Positions 1-8,645 of a stretch of DNA of 64,000 nt are shown here, in pieces; position 1 is the stretch's first letter, and the number at the start of each line of letters is the position of its first letter. The translations under genes were made by a program, and so were the position numbers. The notes under the pieces are model-generated. The model searched no databases. It saw only the letters and a program-made list of their open reading frames with translations, and had not been told where the DNA came from. The stretch comes from Natronosalvus halobius (lineage in GTDB: Archaea > Halobacteriota > Halobacteria > Halobacteriales > Natrialbaceae): assembly GCF_024138145.1 (NCBI RefSeq), contig NZ_CP099997.1, forward strand, positions 806,001 to 870,000. The letters run 5' to 3'.

Positions 1-813
1 CTCGAGCGTCGACAGACCCAGGGTGTCGCCCGTCGAGGCCGTCACGAAGACGTCGATGGAGGAGTAGAAGGTGGGGACGTCCTCGCGCGGGAGGAAGTCC
101 CGCAGGGTGACGTTCTCGGGTGCCTGCGCCTCGAGCGGTTCGCGATACGGCCCCTCGCCGACGACGACGAACTCGTACTCGGGCAGTTTGGCGGCGACGC
201 GCAGGACCTCGTCGACGTTCTTCTCCATGCTCAACCGGCCGCTGTACCCGACGACCGTCTGGTCCGGATCGGGGTACCAGTCCTCGTCGGTCGGCTGGAA
301 GAACTCCATGTCGATGCCGACCGGGAGTTCGATGTACTCGACGGCACGGTTGATTCGACTCGTCGAGGCCGTGACCACGTCGAAACTCCCGAGCAAGGAG
401 TTCTCCCAGGGGACGTACAACTTGCTCAGGCCCCGAGCGACCGTTCTCGACTTCACGCTCTGGTGGAAGTACTCCTCGAGCGGCGTGTGGTGGGTGTAAA
501 TCGACGGCACGTCGTGCTTCCAGGCGTAGTATCGCCCGAGGATGCCCACCGGAGCGGGACCGTGGCAGTGGACGATGTCGAGATCCGGCAGTTTCGAGGT
601 TCGCTTGAACAGCGGAATCCGATACCCTCGGTAGAACGGATTCGGCAGGGAACGGACCGGAATCTCGTTCTCGTCCGGTTCGTAGTCGCCGTCCGGATAC
701 ACGACGTACACCTCGTGTCCCTTCGCCTCGAGTTCCGCCCGCCAGAGGTCGATCGTGTAGGTGACGCCGTCGATGCCGGGGAAGTAGCTGTCGGTGAAGA
801 AGCCGATCTTCAT
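1..813 (-). CDS. GT4-family glycosyltransferase (partial, C-terminus off window)
   Basis: The reading frame runs from an ATG at 813 off the left edge, so 271 N-terminal residues are visible. It begins MKIGFFTDSYFPGIDGV, the usual N-terminal Rossmann start of retaining GT4 enzymes, followed by HCHGPAPVGILGRYYA and YTHHTPLEEYFH in the acceptor domain. The donor domain opens with VGYSGRLSMEKN and continues with VVVGEGPYREPLE and VFVTASTGDTLGLSTLE, which approaches the E-x7-E nucleotide-sugar site before the cut. It should transfer a sugar from a nucleotide sugar to a lipid or glycan at the cytoplasmic membrane. The start codon directly follows the stop of the next gene, so the two are co-transcribed. 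Acceptor and sugar cannot be told from sequence. Confidence 0.9.
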   Translation of the reverse strand, partial: MKIGFFTDSYFPGIDGVTYTIDLWRAELEAKGHEVYVVYPDGDYEPDENEIPVRSLPNPFYRGYRIPLFKRTSKLPDLDIVHCHGPAPVGILGRYYAWKHDVPSIYTHHTPLEEYFHQSVKSRTVARGLSKLYVPWENSLLGSFDVVTASTSRINRAVEYIELPVGIDMEFFQPTDEDWYPDPDQTVVGYSGRLSMEKNVDEVLRVAAKLPEYEFVVVGEGPYREPLEAQAPENVTLRDFLPREDVPTFYSSIDVFVTASTGDTLGLSTLE

Positions 814-1797
814 TCAGGCCACCTCCGCGTACAGGGTCTCGTAGCGACCGGCGACCGCCGAGAGCGAGAACGCCTCGCTTCGGTTCGCGGCGTTTTCGCC
901 CAGCCGCTGACGGACGTCGGGATCGCGAAGCCGCTCGATCGCCGCCTCGAACCCCTCGGTGCCGTCCGCGTCGACTTTCAGGCAGTCCTCGCCGTCCTGG
1001 AGCCAGGAGAACGTCTCGATGTCGCGGACGACGACGGGTTTGCCGGCCGCCATCGCCTCAAGCAGGGCGATGCCCTCGTTCTCCTCGTGGGTCGGGAAGA
1101 AGAAGACGTCACCCGCCGCGAACGCGCCGCGGATGTCCTCGACGTAGCCGGTGAACGTGCAGTTCGACGGGGCGTCGTCGACGAGACGGAGCGTCTCCCG
1201 ACCCTTCAGTGAGCGATCCACGGGGCCGAACCAGACGAAGTCGACGTCCGGAAGCCGCCGCGCCGTCTCGACGAACGTCTCGAGTCCCTTGCGCTTGATG
1301 ACGTGGCCGACGAGGAAGACGACGGGGGACTCGAGGTCGTAGCGCTCCCGGTAGGTCTCTTCGAGCGACTCGAATCCCTCGAGTTTCTCGACGTCGACGC
1401 CGTTGGAGATGACGGTCGTCGGTACGTCGGCGTACGACTCGATCAGAGCCTGGTTGTACGCCGAGGGGCAGACGAGGGCGTCGGCCAGGCCGTAGGCCCG
1501 CTCGAGGTACGGCCGCAGTGGCTTCGCCAGCGCGTTGGTGAACCGGAAGCTGTCGCCGAAATCTTCGGCGGTGACGTGAGTGTTGGCGACGACCGGAACC
1601 CCCCTCGAGCGAGCGCGCCGGGCGTACCAGACCGACCGCGGCCCCATGAGGTTGCAGTGAAACACGTCGACGTCGAGTCGGGGCTCGGTCGTGTACGCGA
1701 CGTCGAGTCGATCCAGCATCTTGCGCTGGTGGGCGACCGACTCCCGGATGCCGCCCGTAACGTGCTCTTCGAACTCGAAGTAGTGGGAAACCTTCAC
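814..1797 (-). CDS. GT4-family glycosyltransferase
   Basis: A 327-residue GT-B fold protein. The N-terminal domain has VTGGIRESVAHQRKML and VVANTHVTAEDFG; the C-terminal domain has VVFLVGHVIKRKGLETF, a glucosyltransferase-type donor-binding start, and the acidic signature HEENEGIALLEAMAAGKPVV that binds the nucleotide-sugar diphosphate. Length is normal for a short GT4 enzyme. The stop codon abuts the start of the next glycosyltransferase, and an alkaline-phosphatase-fold gene lies upstream on the same strand, so this is a small glycan or glycolipid assembly operon. It may act on dolichol-linked glycans, exopolysaccharide or glycolipid. The specific product is not determinable here. Confidence 0.9.
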   Translation of the reverse strand: MKVSHYFEFEEHVTGGIRESVAHQRKMLDRLDVAYTTEPRLDVDVFHCNLMGPRSVWYARRARSRGVPVVANTHVTAEDFGDSFRFTNALAKPLRPYLERAYGLADALVCPSAYNQALIESYADVPTTVISNGVDVEKLEGFESLEETYRERYDLESPVVFLVGHVIKRKGLETFVETARRLPDVDFVWFGPVDRSLKGRETLRLVDDAPSNCTFTGYVEDIRGAFAAGDVFFFPTHEENEGIALLEAMAAGKPVVVRDIETFSWLQDGEDCLKVDADGTEGFEAAIERLRDPDVRQRLGENAANRSEAFSLSAVAGRYETLYAEVA

Positions 1798-1870
1798 GCG
1801 ACGTCACCTCTCGTTGCCAATCCGTTTGGTAGCAACTGATTCGTGCCCGCCGACGGACCGCCCCACCGAC

Positions 1871-2728
1871 TCACTCGAGGACGAGCCACGGTACCTCCAC
1901 GAGCGCCGGAATGTGCGTTTCGATGTGATGCTCCCAGACGCCCTCTTCACCGAACGCCTCGCCGTGATCGGCGGTGACGACGACTCGGCCCTCGAGTTCC
2001 GGGACGAGGGCCGCGACGGACTCGAGGGCGATACGCAGGTTCTCCTCGTAGAGGGCAATTGCGGCGTCACGGGTTCCGTTGCGGACGAGGTCCGTCGGAT
2101 CGAGTTCGAGCCAGAGGCCGGCTTTCTGGGCGAGTTCGCTCCCCTCGAGGGTCGACTCCACCTTCGGCCTGACCGTCTCGCCGAGGGAGTCGAGGACGCC
2201 CCCATCGTCCTCGTCTCCGTCGGCTTCGTCCTGGCGACGGATTCCCTTCTGGATCTGCTGGAGTTTCTGGCCAGTACCGCGGGACAGGTACGGCGCGTGG
2301 GGTTGCATGTAGTGGAGGACCGTCCGATCGGCCGTCTCGGCCAGGTCGCGGCGCTCGGCGAACGACTCCGCTACGCTGTCGGGCGGGACGGTCCCGAGGT
2401 CGTCGTCCCACCCGTGCTTCCAGACGTCGACGACGTCGCTGATGTGTTCGTTCGCCGTCCACTCGTAGTCGCAGCTAGCACCCCACCTGAGTTCGTTCAA
2501 CGGAATCCCGAGGTCGTTGATGAACGGGTTCCCCGAAAAGTACGCGATGTCGTGGTCGCCGGTGAACGTTCGATACGCCCACTCCGGCGTCGACGATCCC
2601 GTACTCCGGCGCTTCTCGAGCGTGCCTTCGAGGTACTCGTCGTACACCTCGCTAAACACGTCGTATCGACACGCGTCCAGGACGAGACAGTAGTCCCACG
2701 GTGAGTCGAGGAGACGCTGACTTTTCAT
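1871..2728 (-). CDS. Alkaline-phosphatase-superfamily (sulfatase-like) hydrolase
   Basis: A 285-residue protein of the alkaline phosphatase/sulfatase fold. Visible signatures are LVLDACRYDVF near residues 16-26, a metal-binding aspartate motif at the start of the fold, HYMQPHAPYL in the middle, and VVVTADHGEAFGEEG near the C-terminus with the metal-binding Asp-His pair. Related haloarchaeal proteins are often labelled sulfatase or phosphoglycerol-transferase-like. No signal peptide or membrane segment is seen, so it is probably cytoplasmic. It sits upstream of two glycosyltransferases on the same strand and may add or remove a charged group during glycan or glycolipid synthesis. Whether the substrate is a sulfate or phosphate ester is not resolved. 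Confidence 0.8.
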   Translation of the reverse strand: MKSQRLLDSPWDYCLVLDACRYDVFSEVYDEYLEGTLEKRRSTGSSTPEWAYRTFTGDHDIAYFSGNPFINDLGIPLNELRWGASCDYEWTANEHISDVVDVWKHGWDDDLGTVPPDSVAESFAERRDLAETADRTVLHYMQPHAPYLSRGTGQKLQQIQKGIRRQDEADGDEDDGGVLDSLGETVRPKVESTLEGSELAQKAGLWLELDPTDLVRNGTRDAAIALYEENLRIALESVAALVPELEGRVVVTADHGEAFGEEGVWEHHIETHIPALVEVPWLVLE

Positions 2729-2858
2729 CTGTTATGTCCCGTTTGCTATCCAATCGACGTATCTTTACTGGTTCGTCGGCTGGCAGCAAAAAACCGGTAC
2801 TTGCGCCGAGTTCGAGACGAATCAGGACGTTCAAGGGGATCGGACCGTACTCTCACGT

Positions 2859-3878
2859 ATGGCACCTGGGAGTCGGCGGGCCTTACTTCTCGGCGCGTTC
2901 GGCGCGCTCGCGGTGTTCGTCGTCCTGTTCGTCGTCGTCGGCGCCGAGTACGTCATCGACGCGCTGCTGGCAGCCGACCCGGCGTTCGTCGCGGCGACGA
3001 TCATCCTCGGCCTCGCTTGGCTCGCGTCCTGGAGCCTCATGCTCCGAAGCGTGCTCGAGACCCTCGGCGTCGGCGTCACCGTCGGGAAGGCCTTCCTGGT
3101 CTACGCGGGGGCTGTCTTCGCGAACAACGTGACGCCGTTCGGACAGGCCGGCGGGGAACCCTTCTCCGCGCTGCTCATCTCCAGGAGCACGGGTGCGAAG
3201 TACGAGACCGGCCTCGCCGGTATCGCCACCGTCGACGTCTCCAACGTCGCTCCGTCCGTCCTCCTGGCACTCGTGGGCGTCGGTTACTACGCGACGACCG
3301 CCACCGTCGGTGAACGCCTCGAAAACGCACTGACGGGTGCGCTCGTGCTCGTAACCGTTCTCGGACTGGTACTCGCGCTCGGGTGGGCCGTTCGAGACCG
3401 TATCGAGGCCTATGTTCCAGCGACCATCGCGAAGGTAGCCGGTCGATTCGGCGGTGGTCGACTCAATCCAGTCGCGCTCGAGCGCGAAATCGCGGGACGG
3501 GTGGCGCACTTCTTCGCAGACCTCCGTCGAGTCGGAACGAGTCGCCGACAGCTCGCGTTCATCGTCGGTCTCTCGCTTCTCGGCTGGCTCTTCCAGGCGG
3601 CGGCCCTCCTCGCGGCGTTCGCTGCCGTCGGGCACAGCGTGCACGTCTCCGTCGTTCTCTTCGCGATTCCGCTGGCCAATCTGGCCGGCGCCGCGCCGCT
3701 TCCGGGTGGGCTCGGGGGCATCGAAGCGGCGTTCGTCCTCCTGCTCGTCCCGACGACCGCCGTTCCGGTTCCCGAGATCACCGCCGCCGTCCTCATCTTT
3801 CGTGGAGCCGTCTACTGGCTCCCGATGCTCATTGGCGGGAGTTCGACGGCCGCGATGGGAATCTGGACGGTCGCCTGA
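2859..3878 (+). CDS. Flippase-like (UPF0104/LPG synthase TM domain) membrane protein
   Basis: A 339-residue polytopic membrane protein with about eight hydrophobic segments. The conserved features of the lysylphosphatidylglycerol synthase transmembrane family are visible: FANNVTPFGQAGGEPFSALL near residues 88-107, and LANLAGAAPLPGGLGGIEAAF around residue 275. In haloarchaea this domain occurs alone or fused to glycosyltransferases such as AglD, and is thought to help move lipid-linked sugars across the membrane (family knowledge). It is divergent from the glycosyltransferase genes to its left and shares an intergenic region of about 130 bp with them, so a role in the same envelope pathway is likely but inferred. 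Confidence 0.85.
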   Translation: MAPGSRRALLLGAFGALAVFVVLFVVVGAEYVIDALLAADPAFVAATIILGLAWLASWSLMLRSVLETLGVGVTVGKAFLVYAGAVFANNVTPFGQAGGEPFSALLISRSTGAKYETGLAGIATVDVSNVAPSVLLALVGVGYYATTATVGERLENALTGALVLVTVLGLVLALGWAVRDRIEAYVPATIAKVAGRFGGGRLNPVALEREIAGRVAHFFADLRRVGTSRRQLAFIVGLSLLGWLFQAAALLAAFAAVGHSVHVSVVLFAIPLANLAGAAPLPGGLGGIEAAFVLLLVPTTAVPVPEITAAVLIFRGAVYWLPMLIGGSSTAAMGIWTVA

Positions 3879-3963
3879 TCCGCTCGTCGTCAGGTCGGGA
3901 TTCCCCGTCGACCATCACCATCGATCACGGGCGAACGACCACCGATACGAGCCGCCGATCGTC

Positions 3964-4824
3964 TCAGTCGCCAATCTCGGAGGCGACGCTCTCCTCACCG
4001 TCCTCGAGCGGCGACGGCGCGTCCGCTTCGCCCTCGAACGTCTCGACGATGCGCGTCGCCACGACGACGCTCCAGGTGCCGAGGACGAGGCCGGCAACGA
4101 CGTCCGTGAGCCAGTGGATGCCGAGTACCATGGTCGACAGAACGACCGCCGCGGCCGTAATCGAGGACACGTAAGACCACAGCGGGTACGTCTTCCGGGT
4201 CTGCCAGGCGAACAGCGCGACGACGACCGCGAGGGAGGTGTGCAACGACGGAAAGACGTCCGTGTTGGAGGACACGGCGGCCGTCAGCGTCTGCGTCTCC
4301 GGGTAGATCTCGTACATCAACCCATCGACGTGCTGTGGCACTCGATTTCGGGGGCCATAGGCGATGAAGAGCGTGTACAGGATCGCCCCAACGGTGTAGT
4401 TGAGAACGTAGGCGGTGAGGATTCCCTTGAGGTGCCTGCTCGAGGCGTGTACGAAGTACAGTACGAGCGGGACGACGAGCAGGTACGGGAATCCGAACAT
4501 GTACATCGCCGAAAAGAAGGCGATCGAGGCGTCGGGAACCGTGGCCTGCAGGTCGGCAACGAACAGTCCCTCGAGTTCATACAGCGAGTCGGTGATGTCC
4601 CAGCCGAGCGCGCGGGAGATGCGGAGACTGAGACCGTTCGTTGCCTGTTTCGCCAGGAAAAAGACCCCCGCAACGCCGAGGTACGGCGCTATTTCGACGA
4701 GTCGTCGGTCGACATCGGTGATGGCGTGACGGAACTGCTCGTGGGTCGTACAGAACGCACAGGTCGTGACGAGACCGGTTGCGACGATCAATCCAGTAAC
4801 GAAGACGACAGTGAGGAGGGCCAT
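3964..4824 (-). CDS. PAP2-superfamily membrane phosphatase
   Basis: A 286-residue protein with about six hydrophobic segments. The PAP2 catalytic motifs are visible: [15 protein letters not shown] (active-site histidine) and GIHWLTDVVAGLVLG (the H-x3-D motif that completes the active site). The N-terminus is a membrane anchor with a CAFC pair. The C-terminal tail is acidic and cytoplasmic-looking. Such proteins dephosphorylate lipid phosphates, for example polyprenyl diphosphate or phosphatidic acid, or act as inositol-phosphoceramide-type transferases; the Aur1/Ipt1 subgroup is the closest impression. Proximity to glycosyltransferases and a flippase-like gene suggests recycling of a polyprenyl carrier, which is an inference. 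Confidence 0.85.
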   Translation of the reverse strand: MALLTVVFVTGLIVATGLVTTCAFCTTHEQFRHAITDVDRRLVEIAPYLGVAGVFFLAKQATNGLSLRISRALGWDITDSLYELEGLFVADLQATVPDASIAFFSAMYMFGFPYLLVVPLVLYFVHASSRHLKGILTAYVLNYTVGAILYTLFIAYGPRNRVPQHVDGLMYEIYPETQTLTAAVSSNTDVFPSLHTSLAVVVALFAWQTRKTYPLWSYVSSITAAAVVLSTMVLGIHWLTDVVAGLVLGTWSVVVATRIVETFEGEADAPSPLEDGEESVASEIGD

Positions 4825-4970
4825 TGCGTGTGGTTAGTGGAGGTATCTCGAAATGGGCAAACTGTCAACGGAGGGCATTAGAACACTCTTGAGGAGAGAT
4901 GTGCCGGGTGTGGTGACAAAGGTGGCAGTGCATCGTCATGTATTCAGATCCGACGGGAACGTATATGGAA

Positions 4971-4996
4971 GTATCGATAATCGGCTCCATCGATAC
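4971..4996. promoter_or_regulatory. 8-bp inverted repeat, possible operator
   Basis: GTATCGAT at 4971-4978 and its exact inverse ATCGATAC at 4989-4996 are separated by 10 bp. The dyad lies about 30 bp upstream of the TATA-like box of the methyltransferase gene, in the divergent region shared with the PAP2 gene. The position fits an operator or activator site. No regulator can be named. Confidence 0.35.
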
Positions 4997-5023
4997 GTCG
5001 TTCGGGCGCCTACCTCACCCTAC

Positions 5024-5031
5024 CTTTTATT
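5024..5031 (+). promoter_or_regulatory. TATA-like box for the O-methyltransferase gene
   Basis: The sequence CTTTTATT lies 24-31 bp before the ATG at 5055, the spacing expected for a leaderless haloarchaeal transcript. It supports 5055 rather than the in-frame upstream start at 4938. Confidence 0.55.
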
Positions 5032-5054
5032 CGCGCCGTGGCGTATCACCGTCC

Positions 5055-5723
5055 ATGGTCGACGTTCTTGCAGACGAAGTCGTCCGGTTCGTCCAGGCGA
5101 CTAGTCCGGAACCGGACGAGACGCTCGCCGAGATGGACGAGTACGCGGCCGCCGAGGGCTTCCCCCACGTCGGTCCCGAAGTCGGCGGCTTCCTCCGCCT
5201 GATCGCTCGACTCGCCGACGCCGAGCGCATCTTCGAGTTCGGCTCCGGCTACGGCTACTCCGCGTACTGGCTCGCCGAGGCACTCCCCGACGACGGCGAA
5301 ATCGTCCTCACCGAAGTCGACGCGGACGAACTCGAGTTGGCGAAGTCCTACCTGGAGCGCGGCGGCTACGACGCCCTCGCCAGCTACGAACTCGGGGACG
5401 CACTCGAGACGGTCGAGGACTACGAGGGGCCGTTCGACGTGGTGCTAATCGACCACCAGAAACACCGCTACGCCGAGGCGTTCGCAGCCACCAAGCCGAA
5501 ACTCTCCGTTGGCGGGGTGATCGTCGCGGACAACGCGATGCGAGCGGGGATCATTCAGTTCGAGAAACTCCTCGAGATCGTCGAGGGTGGCGATCCGGAC
5601 GACGTCAACGAGCACACGCGGGGTATTGCAACGTACCTCGAGACCGTTCGTGCCGATCCGGACTTCGAAACGGTGGTGCTCCCACTGGGGGAAGGGATCG
5701 CGGTGAGCTATCGGGTTCGGTAG
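5055..5723 (+). CDS. SAM-dependent O-methyltransferase (COG4122-type)
   Basis: A 222-residue class I methyltransferase. The SAM-binding motif is FEFGSGYGYSAYWLAEALP, followed by VLTEVDADELELAKSYLE (ribose-binding acid), and FDVVLIDHQKHRYAEAF and GGVIVADNAMRAG, the post-I motifs of caffeoyl-CoA/catechol-type O-methyltransferases that bind a divalent metal. An in-frame start exists at 4938, but the extra 39 residues (YSDPTGTYMEVSIIG...) contain the likely promoter, so 5055 is preferred. It stands alone between the divergent PAP2 gene and an AT-rich gap. The substrate is unknown; family members methylate catechol-like or small phenolic compounds. Confidence 0.88.
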   Translation: MVDVLADEVVRFVQATSPEPDETLAEMDEYAAAEGFPHVGPEVGGFLRLIARLADAERIFEFGSGYGYSAYWLAEALPDDGEIVLTEVDADELELAKSYLERGGYDALASYELGDALETVEDYEGPFDVVLIDHQKHRYAEAFAATKPKLSVGGVIVADNAMRAGIIQFEKLLEIVEGGDPDDVNEHTRGIATYLETVRADPDFETVVLPLGEGIAVSYRVR

Positions 5724-5818
5724 CCAGGACAGGAGGCGTCGACGGTGCCTCGCTTTCCAACCCTCCGATAGGAGCCTGTCACCAGTTTACAGGAAGACGC
5801 CGCCAGCCACTCACGGAC

Positions 5819-5863
5819 AAAGTTATATTTTTCACACCAATCTACTATATTTACTGTAGTTAG
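5819..5863. other. AT-rich, promoter-like tract without an obvious gene
   Basis: This stretch contains TTATATTTTT and CTATATTTACTGTAG, far richer in A and T than the flanks. It lies between the stops of two convergent genes (O-methyltransferase and a membrane protein). No credible coding frame follows it on either strand. It may be a terminator region, a small RNA promoter or simply a relaxed spacer. Confidence 0.3.
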
Positions 5864-5963
5864 GAGAAGGCACCTCATCATGCCGGCGGGTCAGAGAAGG
5901 GGCAGTGCGGAGCACCTCCAAGCCGTCGCTCGAGGTTCCCGAGTCGAGTATGCAAAAAGTGAG

Positions 5964-6446
5964 CTAGTACTCGTAGTCCTGCTCGACGACGGACTCCTCG
6001 GCCGGAATCGCGTCGGTTCCGGCGTTGTACTCCTGGAAGGCGAGGAACGTCGTCGTCGAGGCGGCGCCGACGAGCGTCGCCCAGGTCAGTGCGGTGAACC
6101 CGGCGACGACACCGCCGGTGGGAGCCGGAAGGGCCGCACCGGTCGCCTCGAGACCCGGTAGGTGGAGGCCGGCGACGGCGATGAACGCGAGCCAGAGGCC
6201 GATCGAGCGGCGCGCCAGCGTCGGTCTGGAAACGCGTCGTGCGTAGCACGCGACGCCGTAGACGCCCACGACGGCGAGGGCAGCGCCCAGCGTCGTCTCG
6301 AGCGTCGTTGGTTCCAGAGAAGCGGTTCCTGCGGTTACCAGTCCCGAGACGCCGAAGGCGCCGAGAGACAGGGCGAGTACGGGTCGAACCGAGTGTGTAC
6401 GGAGATCGCTCACGTCGTGCACCGGTCGTTGGTGGGTGCAGAACAC
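5964..6446 (-). CDS. Hypothetical four-helix membrane protein
   Basis: A reading frame of up to 160 residues with four hydrophobic segments: VRPVLALSLGAFGVSGLVTAG, LGAALAVVGVYGVACYA, SIGLWLAFIAVAGLHLPG and GVVAGFTALTWATLVGAAS. The C-terminus is acidic (ESVVEQDYEY), so it probably faces the cytoplasm. The start is uncertain: the frame opens with GTG at 6446, and a second GTG at 6413 (encoding SDLRTHS after the initiator) gives a more typical N-terminus. No family is recognised. It lies just before the pyrimidine reductase gene on the same strand but with only a short gap, so the two may be co-transcribed. Confidence 0.6.
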   Translation of the reverse strand: MFCTHQRPVHDVSDLRTHSVRPVLALSLGAFGVSGLVTAGTASLEPTTLETTLGAALAVVGVYGVACYARRVSRPTLARRSIGLWLAFIAVAGLHLPGLEATGAALPAPTGGVVAGFTALTWATLVGAASTTTFLAFQEYNAGTDAIPAEESVVEQDYEY

Positions 6447-6491
6447 GGTGGGGTATATACCTGTTGGCTGTCCCAGTGACGCGGGAACGAA

Positions 6492-7166
6492 TCACACAGC
6501 CGCGTCCGAGTCGAGTCGCCAGGACAGGACGACGCCACCGTCGAGTCGCTTGACGTCTTCGAGCGCGAGTTCCGGAAAGTCCCCGACGAACCCCTCCCCG
6601 TCGGCCAGCGTCGGGGCGTCTCGACCGCCGATGATCCGCGGACCGACGAACACCCGCAACTCGTCGACCAGATCGGTCTCGACCAGCGAGAAGATGAGTT
6701 CGCCGCCACCCTCGACCATGATCGACTCGAGCCCGGCCGACTCGAGGGCGGCGAACGCCTCGGGGAGGTCGACGCTACCCGTTCCCGCGGGTACGACCGT
6801 CGCGTGCTCAGCGAGGCCATCGACGTTCTCGGTGGGCGCATCCTGGGTCACGCAGACGTAGGTTTCGGCGGCATCGTCGATCACGGCCGCCTCAGGCGGT
6901 ATTCGTCCACGCGAGTCTACGACCACGCGGGCGGGCGACGGTGATTTGCCAGCCTCGAGCCGTCGCTGTCGCCGTTTGTCGTCCTTGACGGTCAGGTGCG
7001 GGTCGTCGGCCAGCACCGTCCCGACGCCGACGACGACGGCGTCGCTCGCCGCCCGGAGCGCATCCATCCGGTCGAAGTCCGCCTCGCCGCTGATGCGGAT
7101 CTGCTCTCGGTACCTCGAGGAGAGTTTTCCGTCGGCGCTCATCGCGGCGTTTACGACGACGTGCAT
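6492..7166 (-). CDS. arfC: 2,5-diamino-6-(ribosylamino)-4(3H)-pyrimidinone 5'-phosphate reductase
   Basis: A 224-residue RibD C-terminal-domain (dihydrofolate-reductase-like) protein. Recognisable motifs are VVVNAAMSADGKLSS at the N-terminus, SDAVVVGVGTVLADDPHLTV, PARVVVDSRGRIPPEA, and IMVEGGGELIFSLVE, with FVGPRIIGGRDAPTL near the C-terminus. There is no deaminase domain, as expected for the archaeal route. It reduces the ribose of the GTP-derived pyrimidine to the ribityl form, using NAD(P)H, for riboflavin and for the deazaflavin of F420. The start at 7166 is chosen over longer in-frame options because the extension is basic and unlike the protein. A T-rich TATA-like stretch lies about 25 bp upstream on this strand. 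CofD, which acts later in F420 synthesis, is 5 kb away. Confidence 0.9.
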   Translation of the reverse strand: MHVVVNAAMSADGKLSSRYREQIRISGEADFDRMDALRAASDAVVVGVGTVLADDPHLTVKDDKRRQRRLEAGKSPSPARVVVDSRGRIPPEAAVIDDAAETYVCVTQDAPTENVDGLAEHATVVPAGTGSVDLPEAFAALESAGLESIMVEGGGELIFSLVETDLVDELRVFVGPRIIGGRDAPTLADGEGFVGDFPELALEDVKRLDGGVVLSWRLDSDAAV

Positions 7167-7320
7167 ACCGCTTCTCTGGCGCCGTCGGTAAAGAAAGCAC
7201 CGCGAACGCCACGGAGGAGCGATGGGCGGAACTGGAAGAACGAGCGATGAGCGATGAACTGGAAACACAAATTTCGCGTCCACACGGGCGCGTTTTACTT
7301 TCACTCCGTTCCGGGAACGC

Positions 7321-7327
7321 TTTTTAC
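7321..7327 (+). promoter_or_regulatory. TATA-like box for the RPA operon
   Basis: TTTTTAC lies 23-29 bp before the ATG at 7350, giving a leaderless transcript. This supports 7350 over the in-frame start at 7254. Confidence 0.5.
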
Positions 7328-7349
7328 CTCGCCGTTCGAAGTGAACCCG

Positions 7350-8645
7350 ATGGATATCGATACCCATGCCGAGGATCTCGCCTCCGATCTCGGTGTTGAC
7401 AAAGAGGAGGTCAAAGCAGACCTGCAGAATTTACTCGAGTACAGCGTTCCACTCGACGAGGCCACACAGAGCCTCCGTCGAAAGTACGGCGACGGCTCGA
7501 GCGGCGGCTCGAGCGGTGCGCCCTCGGCCAGAGACGTCGGGGAGATCACGCCCGACGACGGCTCCGTGACGGTCACCGGGGTCGTCCTGAGTGCCGGGGA
7601 GCGGTCGATCCGCTACCAGGGCTCGGACCACGTCATCGTCGAGGGCGAACTCGCCGACGAGACCGGCGTGATCGACTTCACCGCCTGGGAGGACTTCGGC
7701 CTCTCGCCGGGCGACACGATCACCGCGGGCAACGCCGGCGTCCGCGAGTGGGACGGCGAACCCGAACTCAACCTCGGGGAGAGTACGTCGCTGTCGTTCC
7801 TCGAGGAGTCCCTCGAGATCCCCTACGAGGTCGGCGGCGACGCCGACCTCGCCGACCTCAGGACGGGCGACCGCGCGAAGACGATCGAGGTCGCCGTCCT
7901 GGAGTGCGAGGAACGGACGATCAACGGCCGGGACGGCGAGACCGAGATCCTCAGCGGGGTCTTCGGCGACGAGAGCGGTCGACTGCCGTTCACGAACTGG
8001 GATCCGGTCCCAGAGATCGAGGAGGGCGCCTCCGTTCACATCGAGAACGCCTACGTCCGTGAGTTTCGCGGCGTGCCCGAAGTGAACGTCTCCGAATTCT
8101 CGACGGTGACAGCCCTCGAGACGGACGTCGACGTCGGCTCAGACGCGCCCAGACTCCCCATCGGAGAGGCCGTCGCGACCGGCGGCGTCTACGACGTGGA
8201 ACTCGTCGGGAACCTGCTGGCCGTCCGCGACGGCTCCGGGCTGATCCAGCGCTGTCCCGAGTGCAATCGCGTGATCCAGAAGGGGCAGTGTCGCACCCAC
8301 GGCGACGTCGACGGCGTCGACGACCTCCGGGTGAAGGCGATCCTGGACGACGGCACCGGCGCCGTGACGGTAATCCTGGACGACGAACTCACCGAGGACG
8401 TCTACGGCGGTGACCTGGAGGATGCGAAGGACGAGGCCCGCGAGGCGATGGACCAGGAGGCCGTCGCGGACACCATCCGGGAGAACGTCGTCGGCACGGA
8501 GTACCGCGTTCGCGGCCACCTCTCGGTCGACGAGTACGGCGCGAACCTGGACGCCAGCACGTTCGCCGAAAGCGACGACGATCCCGTCGAACGCGCTCGA
8601 GCGTTGCTGGATGGCCGTAACCGCGGGACGGAGGTGGACGCATGA
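7350..8645 (+). CDS. rpa1: Replication protein A (ssDNA-binding, RPA1-type)
   Basis: A 431-residue single-stranded-DNA-binding protein. It has a short helical N-terminus (residues 1-50), a Ser/Gly linker, three OB-fold regions at about 65-150, 170-260 and 275-400, and a zinc motif with C302, C305, C314 and H317 inside the third. This layout matches haloarchaeal RPA1 rather than the smaller RPA3, which has one OB fold. It protects ssDNA in replication and repair. Its gene overlaps the following rpap gene by 4 bp, and a phosphoesterase gene follows, the same three-gene order described for the Haloferax volcanii rpa1 operon. An upstream in-frame start exists at 7254 but would include the probable promoter. 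Confidence 0.93.
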   Translation: MDIDTHAEDLASDLGVDKEEVKADLQNLLEYSVPLDEATQSLRRKYGDGSSGGSSGAPSARDVGEITPDDGSVTVTGVVLSAGERSIRYQGSDHVIVEGELADETGVIDFTAWEDFGLSPGDTITAGNAGVREWDGEPELNLGESTSLSFLEESLEIPYEVGGDADLADLRTGDRAKTIEVAVLECEERTINGRDGETEILSGVFGDESGRLPFTNWDPVPEIEEGASVHIENAYVREFRGVPEVNVSEFSTVTALETDVDVGSDAPRLPIGEAVATGGVYDVELVGNLLAVRDGSGLIQRCPECNRVIQKGQCRTHGDVDGVDDLRVKAILDDGTGAVTVILDDELTEDVYGGDLEDAKDEAREAMDQEAVADTIRENVVGTEYRVRGHLSVDEYGANLDASTFAESDDDPVERARALLDGRNRGTEVDA

